Assembly (NCBI GenBank): GCA_002470695.1 | Contig: DKNM01000081.1 | Coordinates: 1 to 28,395, forward strand | Reading direction: 5' to 3' | Length of the DNA stretch: 28,395 nucleotides | DNA from: Candidatus Neomicrothrix sp. UBA7388 | Lineage (GTDB): Bacteria > Actinomycetota > Acidimicrobiia > Acidimicrobiales > Poriferisodalaceae | In this document: positions 21,995 through 28,395 of the stretch, piece after piece | How the letters are laid out: each line of letters opens with the position of its first letter | Position numbering within the stretch: the first letter of the stretch is position 1 | Made by a program: the position numbers and the translations under genes | The notes under the pieces: model-generated | Seen by the model: only the letters and a program-made list of their open reading frames with translations | Database searches by the model: none | Told to the model about the DNA's origin: nothing

Positions 21995-23125
21995 GTGTGC
22001 GAGAGTATTCTGGTGACCCCGGAAATATCGGTGCTAATGACGATGGAAGCGGCGTGGCACACGGTTCCAGGGGGAACCGGACGCGTAGCCGTTGATCTCG
22101 CCGAAGCGTTATCTCAGCGCGATGACATAGCCATCAGGGGAGTTTCCGCCTGGCACATCCGTCAACCCACACAAAATTTCCGACCGACGATTGATATTGC
22201 CAGATTGCCCTTGCCTCGTCCTCTGCTATATGAGACCTGGTCCAGAATGTCATTTCCGCAGCTAAAGACGCGCAACGACTCGATTATTCATTCCACAACT
22301 ATTGTCGCCCCACCCCCGGGCAAATCACCACTTGTGGTGAGCGTTCACGACCTTGCTTTCCGACGGTTTCCGGAGCGTTTCCCATTGCGAGCGCGACGAC
22401 TTTTCGAACGTTCATGGCAACAAGTATTAGCCCGCTCCGATGCAGTTATCTGCCCCTCAGCTGCAACCTCGGCAGACCTAATCGCTGCAGGCCTTGACAC
22501 TGAAAGACTGCACCTCGTATCTCTCGGTCACGATCCATACGAAGTGACCCAAGAACAGGTAAGTCGAACACTCAACAAGCTGCAGATTCCCGAGGAATTT
22601 ATTCTTGTCGTCGGGACTTTAGAGCCGAGAAAAAATATTCCGACACTTATCGAAGCGTTCCGACATATTGCACCTACGACGTCGGCGCAACTGGTCATTG
22701 CCGGACCCACTGGCTGGGGCTTAACTGCTCAAGATTTACTTCGACCTCTTGACCAATCGATTCGCAATCGTGTTTCGATAGTCGGAGAAGTCCAACACCA
22801 AGAGCTTGCGGCTTTATATACGCAATCATCAGTTTTTTGCTACCCGAGCCTCCTTGAGGGATTCGGACTGCCTGTGCTGGAGGCAATGTCTTATGGGGCG
22901 CCGGTCGTAACTTCAAAAGGCACCTCAACAGAAGAGGTCGCAGGTAACGCTGCTATCACCATAAATCCCCAATCGCCAATTGAGATTGGGGAGGCCCTCG
23001 AGTTCTTGCTAACGGACCGTTCTGCCGCTCGCGAAATCAGCCTTCGCGGGCTTGAGCGCAGCAAATGCTTTACCTGGGCGAAGGCAGCTGCCAATACCGT
23101 CGACGTTTACAAGAGGTTGCTATGA
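21995..23125 (+). CDS. GT4 family glycosyltransferase
   Basis: A GT-B glycosyltransferase of up to 376 residues. The N-terminal acceptor domain has the GGTGRVAVDLAEAL loop near residue 25 and VVSVHDLAFRRFPERF near 115. The C-terminal donor domain begins near 200 with ILVVGTLEPRKN (about 205-216) and contains LVIAGPTGWG, FCYPSLLEGFGLPVLEAM (about 287-304) with the ExxxxxxxE catalytic motif, and APVVTS. GT4 members use UDP- or GDP-sugars with retention of configuration; with ugd upstream and manB downstream, glucuronate or mannose are plausible but unproven. The start is uncertain: GTG at 21995, GTG at 22013 (GAGAG upstream) and ATG at 22037 are all in frame. Its end overlaps the next glycosyltransferase by 4 bases. 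Confidence 0.9.
   Translation: MCESILVTPEISVLMTMEAAWHTVPGGTGRVAVDLAEALSQRDDIAIRGVSAWHIRQPTQNFRPTIDIARLPLPRPLLYETWSRMSFPQLKTRNDSIIHSTTIVAPPPGKSPLVVSVHDLAFRRFPERFPLRARRLFERSWQQVLARSDAVICPSAATSADLIAAGLDTERLHLVSLGHDPYEVTQEQVSRTLNKLQIPEEFILVVGTLEPRKNIPTLIEAFRHIAPTTSAQLVIAGPTGWGLTAQDLLRPLDQSIRNRVSIVGEVQHQELAALYTQSSVFCYPSLLEGFGLPVLEAMSYGAPVVTSKGTSTEEVAGNAAITINPQSPIEIGEALEFLLTDRSAAREISLRGLERSKCFTWAKAAANTVDVYKRLL
23111..23116 (+). promoter_or_regulatory. Shine-Dalgarno AAGAGG of the second GT4 gene
   Basis: AAGAGG lies 5 bases before the ATG at 23122, within the end of the upstream gene. It favours this start over the longer frame beginning at 23065. Confidence 0.6.
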
Positions 23126-24198
23126 GCGACGTGGCAGTAAACCTCCTCTGGTTACGGCCAGGGAAAGTCGGGGGCTCAGAAGACTACGCAATTGAGCTAT
23201 TGCGCGCAATCAGCGAATCACCCCAAAGCCCCTCCATAGAAGTAGTGGCTTCTATAGCCACAATGGCCGCTCACCCCTTTCTTGCCGACTCTTTCAAAAT
23301 TGAATACCAAAATTCGCGGTTTGGGCGAGCCGGCCGTATCAGACTGGAAAACAGCTTCTTTGCGCAATCGAAAAAGTACCAACTTGTGCATCATCTAGGC
23401 GGAACGCACCCGCAGAGCAAAGGATGTCGATCTTTAGTCTCAATCTATGATCTTCAATACCTGCAGTATCCGGAATACTTCTCGCTGGTGAAGCGCAGAT
23501 ACCTTGAAAGCGCGATACCTCGAACACTTGCCACGGCGGACGCGATTTGTGTAATGAGTGAATTCGTTGCGAATGCGATAGAGCAACATTTTGGCTACCC
23601 GCGAACACGCTGTTATGTGATTCCCCCAGCCATTAAAGCAACGCACCCAAGGTCGGCGTACCAGCCCAGAGAGAAAGAATTCATCTTATATCCTGCCGTA
23701 ACCTGGCCGCATAAATCGCATCAGTTCTTGTTTGAATTGATTGAGCAGGTTGACGACCTCGACCTAATCCTGACCGGGGCCCGAGGGCCCGCCCATAACG
23801 AAGTACTGAAAGCAGCTGACGATTCGCCTGCATCAAATCGGATATCCCATTTAGGACGCGTATCGTCGGACCAGCTCGACTCGTTGTACCGACAGGCCCT
23901 TTGTACGGTCTTCCCATCGCAATATGAGGGCTTTGGCTTACCGGTACTTGAGGCAATGAGTCGCGACTGTCCGGTGATCGCTGGAAACGGCGGCGCTCTT
24001 ACCGAAACAGTCGGCTCCGGCGGCAGAACGCTGCCGCTCAACCTTGACCTATGGGTTAGAGCCCTTGAAGACATGAGGGAACCAGAAAATCGCCGCACAT
24101 GGGTCGAACTCGGCCACGAACGCGCATCACAATTTTCGCCAAACCGCGCTGCAAAAGCTCAGATTACCGCCTACTCAGACTTATTAGAACGGCGGTAA
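23122..24198 (+). CDS. GT4 family glycosyltransferase
   Basis: A 358-residue GT-B glycosyltransferase, starting MSDVAVNLLWLRPGKVGGSE. The N-domain has the GKVGGSEDYAIELLRAI acceptor loop (about 14-30) and VSIYDLQYLQYPEYFS near 107-122. The donor domain begins near 190 with FILYPAVTWPHKSH (about 191-204) and has LILTGARGP, FPSQYEGFGLPVLEAMSRDCPVIA with the ExxxxxxxE motif (about 267-290) and a closing C-terminal helix. Its layout closely parallels the preceding GT4 (JDLxxxxxPE-type and EGFGLPVLEAMS segments at equivalent places), suggesting the two arose by duplication. I chose the ATG at 23122, in ATGA overlap with the upstream stop and with AAGAGG 5 bases before it; a frame opening at 23065 would lie within the upstream gene. 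Donor and acceptor are unknown. Confidence 0.9.
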   Translation: MSDVAVNLLWLRPGKVGGSEDYAIELLRAISESPQSPSIEVVASIATMAAHPFLADSFKIEYQNSRFGRAGRIRLENSFFAQSKKYQLVHHLGGTHPQSKGCRSLVSIYDLQYLQYPEYFSLVKRRYLESAIPRTLATADAICVMSEFVANAIEQHFGYPRTRCYVIPPAIKATHPRSAYQPREKEFILYPAVTWPHKSHQFLFELIEQVDDLDLILTGARGPAHNEVLKAADDSPASNRISHLGRVSSDQLDSLYRQALCTVFPSQYEGFGLPVLEAMSRDCPVIAGNGGALTETVGSGGRTLPLNLDLWVRALEDMREPENRRTWVELGHERASQFSPNRAAKAQITAYSDLLERR

Positions 24199-24205
24199 CT
24201 CTGCT

Positions 24206-25444
24206 ATGAAAATCACTGTTCTGTGCCCACACTTTGCGCCCGACACAGCTCCCACCGGCCAAGTCATCACCCAGTTGGTGGAGGAGCTAAGTCAAAAGGG
24301 CCACCGAATACACGTCGTCACGTCGCTTCCTTGGTACAGAACACACTCCGTTGAAGAGGATTGGAAAAAACGGTTATTTTCTAAAGAGAAAACGGACTGG
24401 GGCCGAATTACCAGAATTCACCCTTGCGCTTCGAGAAGCCGAACCAACCTGATTGCTCGTTCAGCGGGTTTCGTGGCATTTAGCCTAATGGCCGCCCTTT
24501 TTTCTATCTTCACAAGAAAAGCTGACCTGATCTTGGCAATGAGCCCCCCCTTAACGTTGGCGCCTGCAGGGTGGATAGCGGCAAAAAGACATCGAGCCCC
24601 GCTAGTTCTCAATATTCAAGATGTACACCCCGACGCCGCAATTGCCACAGGCACCATCACTGACACTCGTGCGATTGGTCTACTGCGCCGTCTCGAAAAA
24701 ATGAGTTATAGAAACGCTGACGCGATCACTGTCCTATCCGACGACCTAAGAGAAAAGCTTGTCGATCGAGTGCCCAACGAAAATCAGCTCTTAGTTATTC
24801 CAAACTTTGTAGATACCGAAAGCATCTACCCGAGCGAACGCCACAACAACTATCGCCAGGAGTTAGGTCTGCTTGATGAAACGCTCGTGATGTACGCAGG
24901 AAACGTAGGATTTTCTCAACCGTTGGAACTCGTCATCGAAGCAGCGGAACAACTCCTCGACCGCGAAGACATAGTTTTCGTTATTAACGGTAATGGCTCT
25001 AGAAGAGCCCAGTTAGAAAAAGCGGCTGAAGACCTTCCAAATATCACCTTTATGGACTACCAGCCACACTCACGCCTAAACGAAGTATTAGCTGCCGGTG
25101 ACATTCACCTCATTCCCCTCCAAGCCGGCCTTGGCTCCATCAGCGTGCCCTCTAAGCTCTATTCGATTTTGGCTGCGGGGAGACCAGTGTTAGCTAGCGT
25201 CGATTCTGGCACCGAAATAGACCGTGTTGTTACCAGGTCCGGTGCAGGCATTAACTCCGACCCTGCGAACCCCGCAGAATTCGTTGCCGCCCTTATCAAT
25301 TTGGTTGATGACCCAGCTGGTCGCGCGGCGGCTGGAGAACAGGCACGACGATTTGCCGAGCAATGGTTATCGCCGAAAGCAGTCGCCGAATCATATAGCG
25401 AGCTCTTTTTGGGCCTTCAAAGTTTGAATGATGAGGCGAGATAG
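24206..25444 (+). CDS. GT4 glycosyltransferase, WbuB/WcaI-like
   Basis: A 412-residue glycosyltransferase of a GT4 branch distinct from the two before it. The N-terminus MKITVLCPHFAPDTAPTGQ (about 1-19) and the VTSLPWYRTH segment (about 43-52) are typical of WbuB/WcaI, enzymes that add deoxyamino-sugar or fucosyl residues in O-antigen and colanic acid loci. A hydrophobic stretch with LIARSAGFVAFSLMAALFSI (about 81-100) and then ILAMSPPLTLAPAGW (about 109-123) is the membrane-associating part usual in this branch. The donor domain has QDVHPDAAIATG (about 138-149), VMYAGNVGFSQPLE (about 229-242) and IPLQAGLGSISVPSKLYSILAAGRPVLA (about 305-332). It starts 7 bases after the preceding gene's stop. 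The donor sugar cannot be assigned. Confidence 0.9.
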   Translation: MKITVLCPHFAPDTAPTGQVITQLVEELSQKGHRIHVVTSLPWYRTHSVEEDWKKRLFSKEKTDWGRITRIHPCASRSRTNLIARSAGFVAFSLMAALFSIFTRKADLILAMSPPLTLAPAGWIAAKRHRAPLVLNIQDVHPDAAIATGTITDTRAIGLLRRLEKMSYRNADAITVLSDDLREKLVDRVPNENQLLVIPNFVDTESIYPSERHNNYRQELGLLDETLVMYAGNVGFSQPLELVIEAAEQLLDREDIVFVINGNGSRRAQLEKAAEDLPNITFMDYQPHSRLNEVLAAGDIHLIPLQAGLGSISVPSKLYSILAAGRPVLASVDSGTEIDRVVTRSGAGINSDPANPAEFVAALINLVDDPAGRAAAGEQARRFAEQWLSPKAVAESYSELFLGLQSLNDEAR

Positions 25445-25484
25445 CGCGTATCTGCGCTCATCAGGCGGTAACTTGGCGGACGGT

Positions 25485-26273
25485 ATGGCCAGATCAGCAG
25501 CAGCGAAAAAAGTAGCCAAAGCAGCTAGCACCGGCGCAGGCGGCAAGGGAGCAGGCGGGGAGCGAAAACTCCTCTTCCCAGCAGCCATGGTCGCGGTTGC
25601 ACTTCTTGGCGTTCTTTTAGTCTTCGTGGCACGAGATCAAAGAGCCGATCTTGCCCCACAAGGAGACCCAGGACTTGAAGATCACTGGCATTCGGCCTAT
25701 GGGTTCTACGTCTGCGACGAGGTGTCGCCCATATTCTTTGAAAATGACTCTGAAGACGACCGGACCGGTATCCACACTCACGGTGATGGCCTAATTCATA
25801 TCCACCCGTTCGTGAGCACAGTCACAGGTCAATACGCAACCCTGGGAGCGTTCTTTAACGAAAATCAAACCGAATTTACTGATAGTTCAATTGAGCTACC
25901 CAGCAAGGTAGTTATCTCGGAGTCTGAGTTCGACTGCGGAGGCGAAGAAGCCGAAATTCGTGTCCTGAAATGGAATACCTTGGCCGCCGAAAAACCAGCA
26001 GTGTTCCTCGAAGATTTATCAGATGTACGACTCAACGAGGACGGGCAATTATTTATGTTTGCGGTCGTTGCCAAGAGCATGGATGACGAAGACATTCCCC
26101 GGCCTGACGACTCATACCTGCGCCAATACTTGGGACTAGCACCAGACCAACAGCCGCTGGGTGAAGGCGATGGGGATTCGACAGGGCCGATACTTCCAGA
26201 ACCCGATGAACCTTTCGTAAGTGAAGAGCCGAGTGAGGAACTTCCAGAATCAGACGAACCCGCTGAAGATTAA
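25485..26273 (+). CDS. Membrane-anchored His-motif protein of unknown function
   Basis: A 262-residue protein with a basic, Ala/Gly/Lys-rich cytoplasmic N-terminus (about 1-28) and one membrane segment (about 29-49), so most of it should lie outside the membrane. Just after the anchor come DHWHSAYGFYVCDE (H67, H69, C77) and GIHTHGDGLIHIHPF (H97, H99, H105, H107), a cluster that could bind metal. A second Cys is near 151, so a C77-C151 disulfide is possible. The last 45 or so residues are acidic and proline-rich. I believe similar proteins occur in Acidimicrobiia near NDP-sugar synthase genes, but that is recollection, not a search. The start is uncertain: the frame opens at an ATG at 25428, overlapping the GT4 gene by 17 bases; I prefer 25485, which puts the basic tail directly before the anchor. 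manB follows 6 bases after the stop. Confidence 0.8.
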   Translation: MARSAAAKKVAKAASTGAGGKGAGGERKLLFPAAMVAVALLGVLLVFVARDQRADLAPQGDPGLEDHWHSAYGFYVCDEVSPIFFENDSEDDRTGIHTHGDGLIHIHPFVSTVTGQYATLGAFFNENQTEFTDSSIELPSKVVISESEFDCGGEEAEIRVLKWNTLAAEKPAVFLEDLSDVRLNEDGQLFMFAVVAKSMDDEDIPRPDDSYLRQYLGLAPDQQPLGEGDGDSTGPILPEPDEPFVSEEPSEELPESDEPAED

Positions 26274-26279
26274 AAGCGC

Positions 26280-27269
26280 ATGTTAGCGATAGTCCTAGTG
26301 GGCGGATTTGGCACTCGTCTGCGACCCCTGACTAACCACGTCCCAAAGCAAATGCTGCCCATATGTGGGTTACCGATGATCGAGTGGGTAGCGCTTCAAC
26401 TTGCCAAGCATGGTGTAAGCGAAATGGGTCTAGCGTTGGGATACCGACCGGACGCCTTTCTAAATGCCTATCCGGGTGGCACGATTGCGGGGCTTCCATA
26501 TCGGGTGGCTGTAGAACCGGAAGTTCTTGGTACTGCCGGCGCTATTCGTTTCGCGTTGGAGGAATTGGACGTCGATGAAACTGTCGTGGCTCTAAATGGC
26601 GACGTACTAACAGACCTCGATATAACTGCCCTAGTGACCTTTCATCAAAGACAGAAGGCTGAAGGCACTATTGCGCTACAAAGCGTGAATGACCCGTCGC
26701 GATTTGGGGTCGTTACCACCGATAAGAATGGACGAGTAGCCGAATTCGTGGAGAAGCCACCGAAAGGCACCGAACCATCAAACTTGATTAATGCCGGCGC
26801 TTACGTGTTAGAGCCCGAGATTATTAATCGAATCCCTGCAGGACAGCAGGTATCAGTTGAAAGGGAGATTTTTCCTCATATGGCCAGAGAAGGATCTCTA
26901 TACGCCGTGGACTCCTCGACCTACTGGCTCGACACCGGCACTCCTGAACAATACATCGAAGCAAATCTTGATGTAATGAGGGGCTTACGGGACTTCGTCC
27001 CGGAACTCCCGACAAATATCGTCGACCCAAGCGCTCAAATAGAAGAATCATTTTTAGGTGAAGGCACCGAAGTAGGGGCAAATGCGCGAATCAAAGGATC
27101 AGTTCTTTTAAGCGGATGCAAAATCTCGAATAACGCAAAAATAAAGAATTCTGTTCTAGCCGAAGAAGTTCAAATAGGTGACTCCGCAGAGATAGATGGA
27201 TGCGTCATTGGCCGCGGGGAAGTTATCGAACCCGGGTCGGAGTTTGCTTGGATTAAGCGACCAAATTGA
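26280..27269 (+). CDS. manB: Mannose-1-phosphate guanylyltransferase / NDP-sugar synthase
   Basis: A 329-residue sugar nucleotidyltransferase. The N-terminal Rossmann-like domain has LVGGFGTRLRPLT (about 6-18), the PKQMLPI lysine motif (about 23-29), LNGDVLTDLD with the metal-binding Asp (about 105-114), EFVEKPPKG (about 157-165) and INAGAYVLE (about 172-180). VSVEREIFP and YWLDTGTPEQY follow, as in actinobacterial ManB. The C-terminal 80 residues carry hexapeptide-type left-handed helix repeats (IVDPSAQIEESFLGEGTEVGANARI and on). Family resemblance is closest to M. tuberculosis ManB (Rv3264c), which makes GDP-mannose from mannose-1-phosphate and GTP; RmlA-type thymidylyltransferase activity is less likely but not excluded. 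The next gene, cofE, is convergent with only 10 bases between the stops, the same manB/fbi neighbourhood as in mycobacteria. Confidence 0.88.
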   Translation: MLAIVLVGGFGTRLRPLTNHVPKQMLPICGLPMIEWVALQLAKHGVSEMGLALGYRPDAFLNAYPGGTIAGLPYRVAVEPEVLGTAGAIRFALEELDVDETVVALNGDVLTDLDITALVTFHQRQKAEGTIALQSVNDPSRFGVVTTDKNGRVAEFVEKPPKGTEPSNLINAGAYVLEPEIINRIPAGQQVSVEREIFPHMAREGSLYAVDSSTYWLDTGTPEQYIEANLDVMRGLRDFVPELPTNIVDPSAQIEESFLGEGTEVGANARIKGSVLLSGCKISNNAKIKNSVLAEEVQIGDSAEIDGCVIGRGEVIEPGSEFAWIKRPN

Positions 27270-27279
27270 CACTCAGCAT

Positions 27280-27990
27280 CTAGCGAAATAGGTCATCTGC
27301 GGCATCTCGAATCACCTCTTCGCGAATCGAACTCTTGCGCAACCATGAGGAATCCACGCCACGAATTAGGGCAACAGGAATGCCCTCGGCTTTGCCGCAA
27401 ACTAGATCAGCTGCGGCTGCAAGTTCATCGGCAACGCAGACTTCGGTAACCATGAGTTCACGTCCAAGTGCATCTTCTGTGCCCCGCAGATCCACAACCG
27501 CTGATATGCCAGCACAACCTATAGCGACGTCAGTGACTCCTCTTCGCCAAGGCCGACCAAAAGTGTCTGAAATAATTACGCCCACCGAAACACTTTGCTC
27601 GTGTCGTATTCTCTCAACGATTCGCCTGGCTGACCTATCGCTGTCCTCCGGTAATAGCGCGGCGCGGCCGCGAGAGACGTTGGAAAGATCGATGCCCGCG
27701 TTTGCGCAGATAAATCCATGCTTCGTTTCCGTGATGATCAAGTCACCGCGTCGCCGGAGAATACGAACAGCTTCTCGCTCGACAATTGGCTTGTGCGACA
27801 GTGGGTCACTTGGATCAATATCCGCCATAGCCCCTTCCGCTTTAGAAACAATCTTTTGCGTGACGACTAGGACATCGCCCTCTATAAGCCCACATTCGTT
27901 TCTCGCACAAGCTTCGCCGATCAAAGCGCCAAGGTCTTCACCCTCTGTTATTTCTGGGATTCCGTTAATTGGGTGAATTGTCAAGCTCAT
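27280..27990 (-). CDS. cofE: Coenzyme F420-0:L-glutamate ligase
   Basis: A 236-residue cytoplasmic enzyme that adds L-glutamates to F420-0 using GTP, giving F420 with a polyglutamate tail. Family motifs are clear: GDVLVVTQKIVSKAEG (about 38-53), EREAVRILRR (about 70-79), ITETKHGFICANAGID (about 85-100), SDTFGRPWRRGVTDVAIGCAG (about 140-160) and LVCGKAEGIPVALIRG (about 196-211). The length equals the single-domain archaeal CofE. Mycobacterial FbiB carries an additional C-terminal nitroreductase-like domain that completes F420 maturation; that domain is missing here and would have to be elsewhere. It lies 12 bases downstream of cofD with a strong ribosome site, so the two form an operon running into the convergent manB. 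Confidence 0.94.
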   Translation of the reverse strand: MSLTIHPINGIPEITEGEDLGALIGEACARNECGLIEGDVLVVTQKIVSKAEGAMADIDPSDPLSHKPIVEREAVRILRRRGDLIITETKHGFICANAGIDLSNVSRGRAALLPEDSDRSARRIVERIRHEQSVSVGVIISDTFGRPWRRGVTDVAIGCAGISAVVDLRGTEDALGRELMVTEVCVADELAAAADLVCGKAEGIPVALIRGVDSSWLRKSSIREEVIRDAADDLFR

Positions 27991-27997
27991 GAGGTAT

Positions 27998-28002
27998 CTC
28001 CT
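27998..28002 (-). promoter_or_regulatory. Shine-Dalgarno AGGAG of cofE
   Basis: AGGAG (within AGAGGAGA) on the minus strand, 7 bases before the cofE ATG at 27990 and adjoining the cofD stop codon. It supports reinitiation within a cofD-cofE operon. Confidence 0.75.
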
Positions 28003-28395
28003 CTATGGGTCAAGGGCTTTTAATGTCTCTCGAGCTAACTCCGCCGCCCGTTCTGGGTCTCCCATTATGGTGTCGGTGACGTGAACTTGCATTCCGTCCG
28101 ACTCGATTTCAGGAGCCAATGGCGCGTCAACGTTGTCGATTAATAACGTTCCAACATAATCCTGATAAAAAGACGCCACGCCGCGCGAATTTCTGATGTA
28201 ACCCAGCTCTTCAAGCATTCGAGATGCCGGCCCTTTAAGAGCAGCTCCGCCAACTATTGGTGAAATCGCCACGACGTCATCTCGGCGTGCTTTCACTAAT
28301 GCGCCAATTCCTTCAATATCGAGTACGGGTTTCACCGATACAAATGGATTCGAAGGAGCGATAATTATCTGGTCTGCTTGCTCAAGAGCCGCAAT
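28003..28395 (-). CDS. cofD: 2-phospho-L-lactate transferase / phosphoenolpyruvate transferase (CofD/FbiA), C-terminal part
   Basis: The frame runs off the right edge without a start; 130 codons are visible. Read from the edge it begins IAALEQADQIIIAPSNPFVS, then VKPVLDIEGIGALV and VAISPIVGGAALKGPASRML, the signature C-terminal half of CofD/FbiA. These enzymes join the lactyl- or phosphoenolpyruvyl-guanosine diphosphate precursor to Fo, making F420-0 or dehydro-F420-0, the step before CofE. An internal GTG at 28335 should not be taken as the start, because coding similarity continues upstream through the APSNP motif to the edge. Its stop at 28003 lies 12 bases before cofE. The N-terminal Fo and metal-binding part is outside the window. 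Confidence 0.93.
   Translation of the reverse strand: MAALEQADQIIIAPSNPFVSVKPVLDIEGIGALVKARRDDVVAISPIVGGAALKGPASRMLEELGYIRNSRGVASFYQDYVGTLLIDNVDAPLAPEIESDGMQVHVTDTIMGDPERAAELARETLKALDP

Noticed and set aside
23065..23121. Longer N-terminus for the second GT4 gene
   Set aside because: The extra 19 codons lie inside the preceding gene in another frame; the ATG at 23122 has a ribosome site and begins directly with the first Rossmann strand.
27335..27976. 213-codon plus-strand open frame opposite cofE
   Set aside because: It lies wholly within cofE, whose motifs are clear; the translation is Ser/Arg/Pro-rich without any domain, typical of an antisense shadow.
1..28395. Mobile elements, CRISPR arrays, tRNA/rRNA genes or phage genes
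   Set aside because: No transposase or integrase motifs, no regularly spaced repeats and no tRNA-like cloverleaf were noticed; nearly all bases are in recognised genes.

Overview
The window is one continuous stretch of bacterial chromosome with about 27 tightly packed genes, no gap longer than about 135 bases, and no RNA genes, insertion sequences, phage genes or CRISPR that I can see. The gene set points to an actinobacterium. F420 biosynthesis genes (cofD/cofE) lie beside a GDP-mannose pyrophosphorylase, and there are a rhamnosyltransferase-like GT2, rmlD, an LCP protein, an LpdA-type flavoprotein, a MoeZ-like adenylyltransferase and a protein made only of GYW...FG repeats. The moderate base composition and the GYW..FG repeat protein fit Acidimicrobiia best. 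That class assignment is inference.

Layout. (1) 1-1039: the first codons of a biotin carboxylase (minus strand) diverge from birA, the ligase that would biotinylate its carrier domain. (2) 1075-8795: an envelope polysaccharide operon, plus strand: rmlC-like epimerase, rmlB, ABC exporter permease and ATPase (Wzm/Wzt with C-terminal extension), an unrecognised protein with a C-terminal coiled coil, and a 924-residue multidomain glycosyltransferase. (3) 8797-9534: a minus-strand six-repeat beta-propeller-like protein that separates the two plus-strand blocks. (4) 9598-15162: housekeeping genes: cobalamin adenosyltransferase, leucyl aminopeptidase, sirtuin, rhodanese-MoeB fusion and LpdA-like flavoprotein. 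(5) 15159-20556: rmlD, an unknown, a GT2, a small coiled-coil protein, a degenerate glycosyltransferase-like protein and an LCP ligase, mostly overlapping or nearly touching. (6) 20690-27269: UDP-glucose dehydrogenase, three GT4 glycosyltransferases, a membrane-anchored His-motif protein and a mannose-1-phosphate guanylyltransferase. (7) 27280-28395: cofE and the 3' part of cofD on the minus strand, convergent with region 6.

How the genes work together. RmlB, RmlC and RmlD (with an RmlA outside the window) would make dTDP-rhamnose, Ugd UDP-glucuronate, and ManB GDP-mannose. At least five recognisable glycosyltransferases would assemble a glycan, Wzm/Wzt would export it, and the LCP protein would attach it to the wall. 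The order rmlD / rhamnosyltransferase / LCP / manB / fbiAB, with birA, a biotin carboxylase and lpdA nearby, recalls the Mycobacterium tuberculosis Rv3261-Rv3303 region, with extra glycan genes inserted. The least explained parts are the coiled-coil protein after wzt, the three unrecognised proteins between rmlD and the LCP gene, and the His-motif membrane protein before manB.
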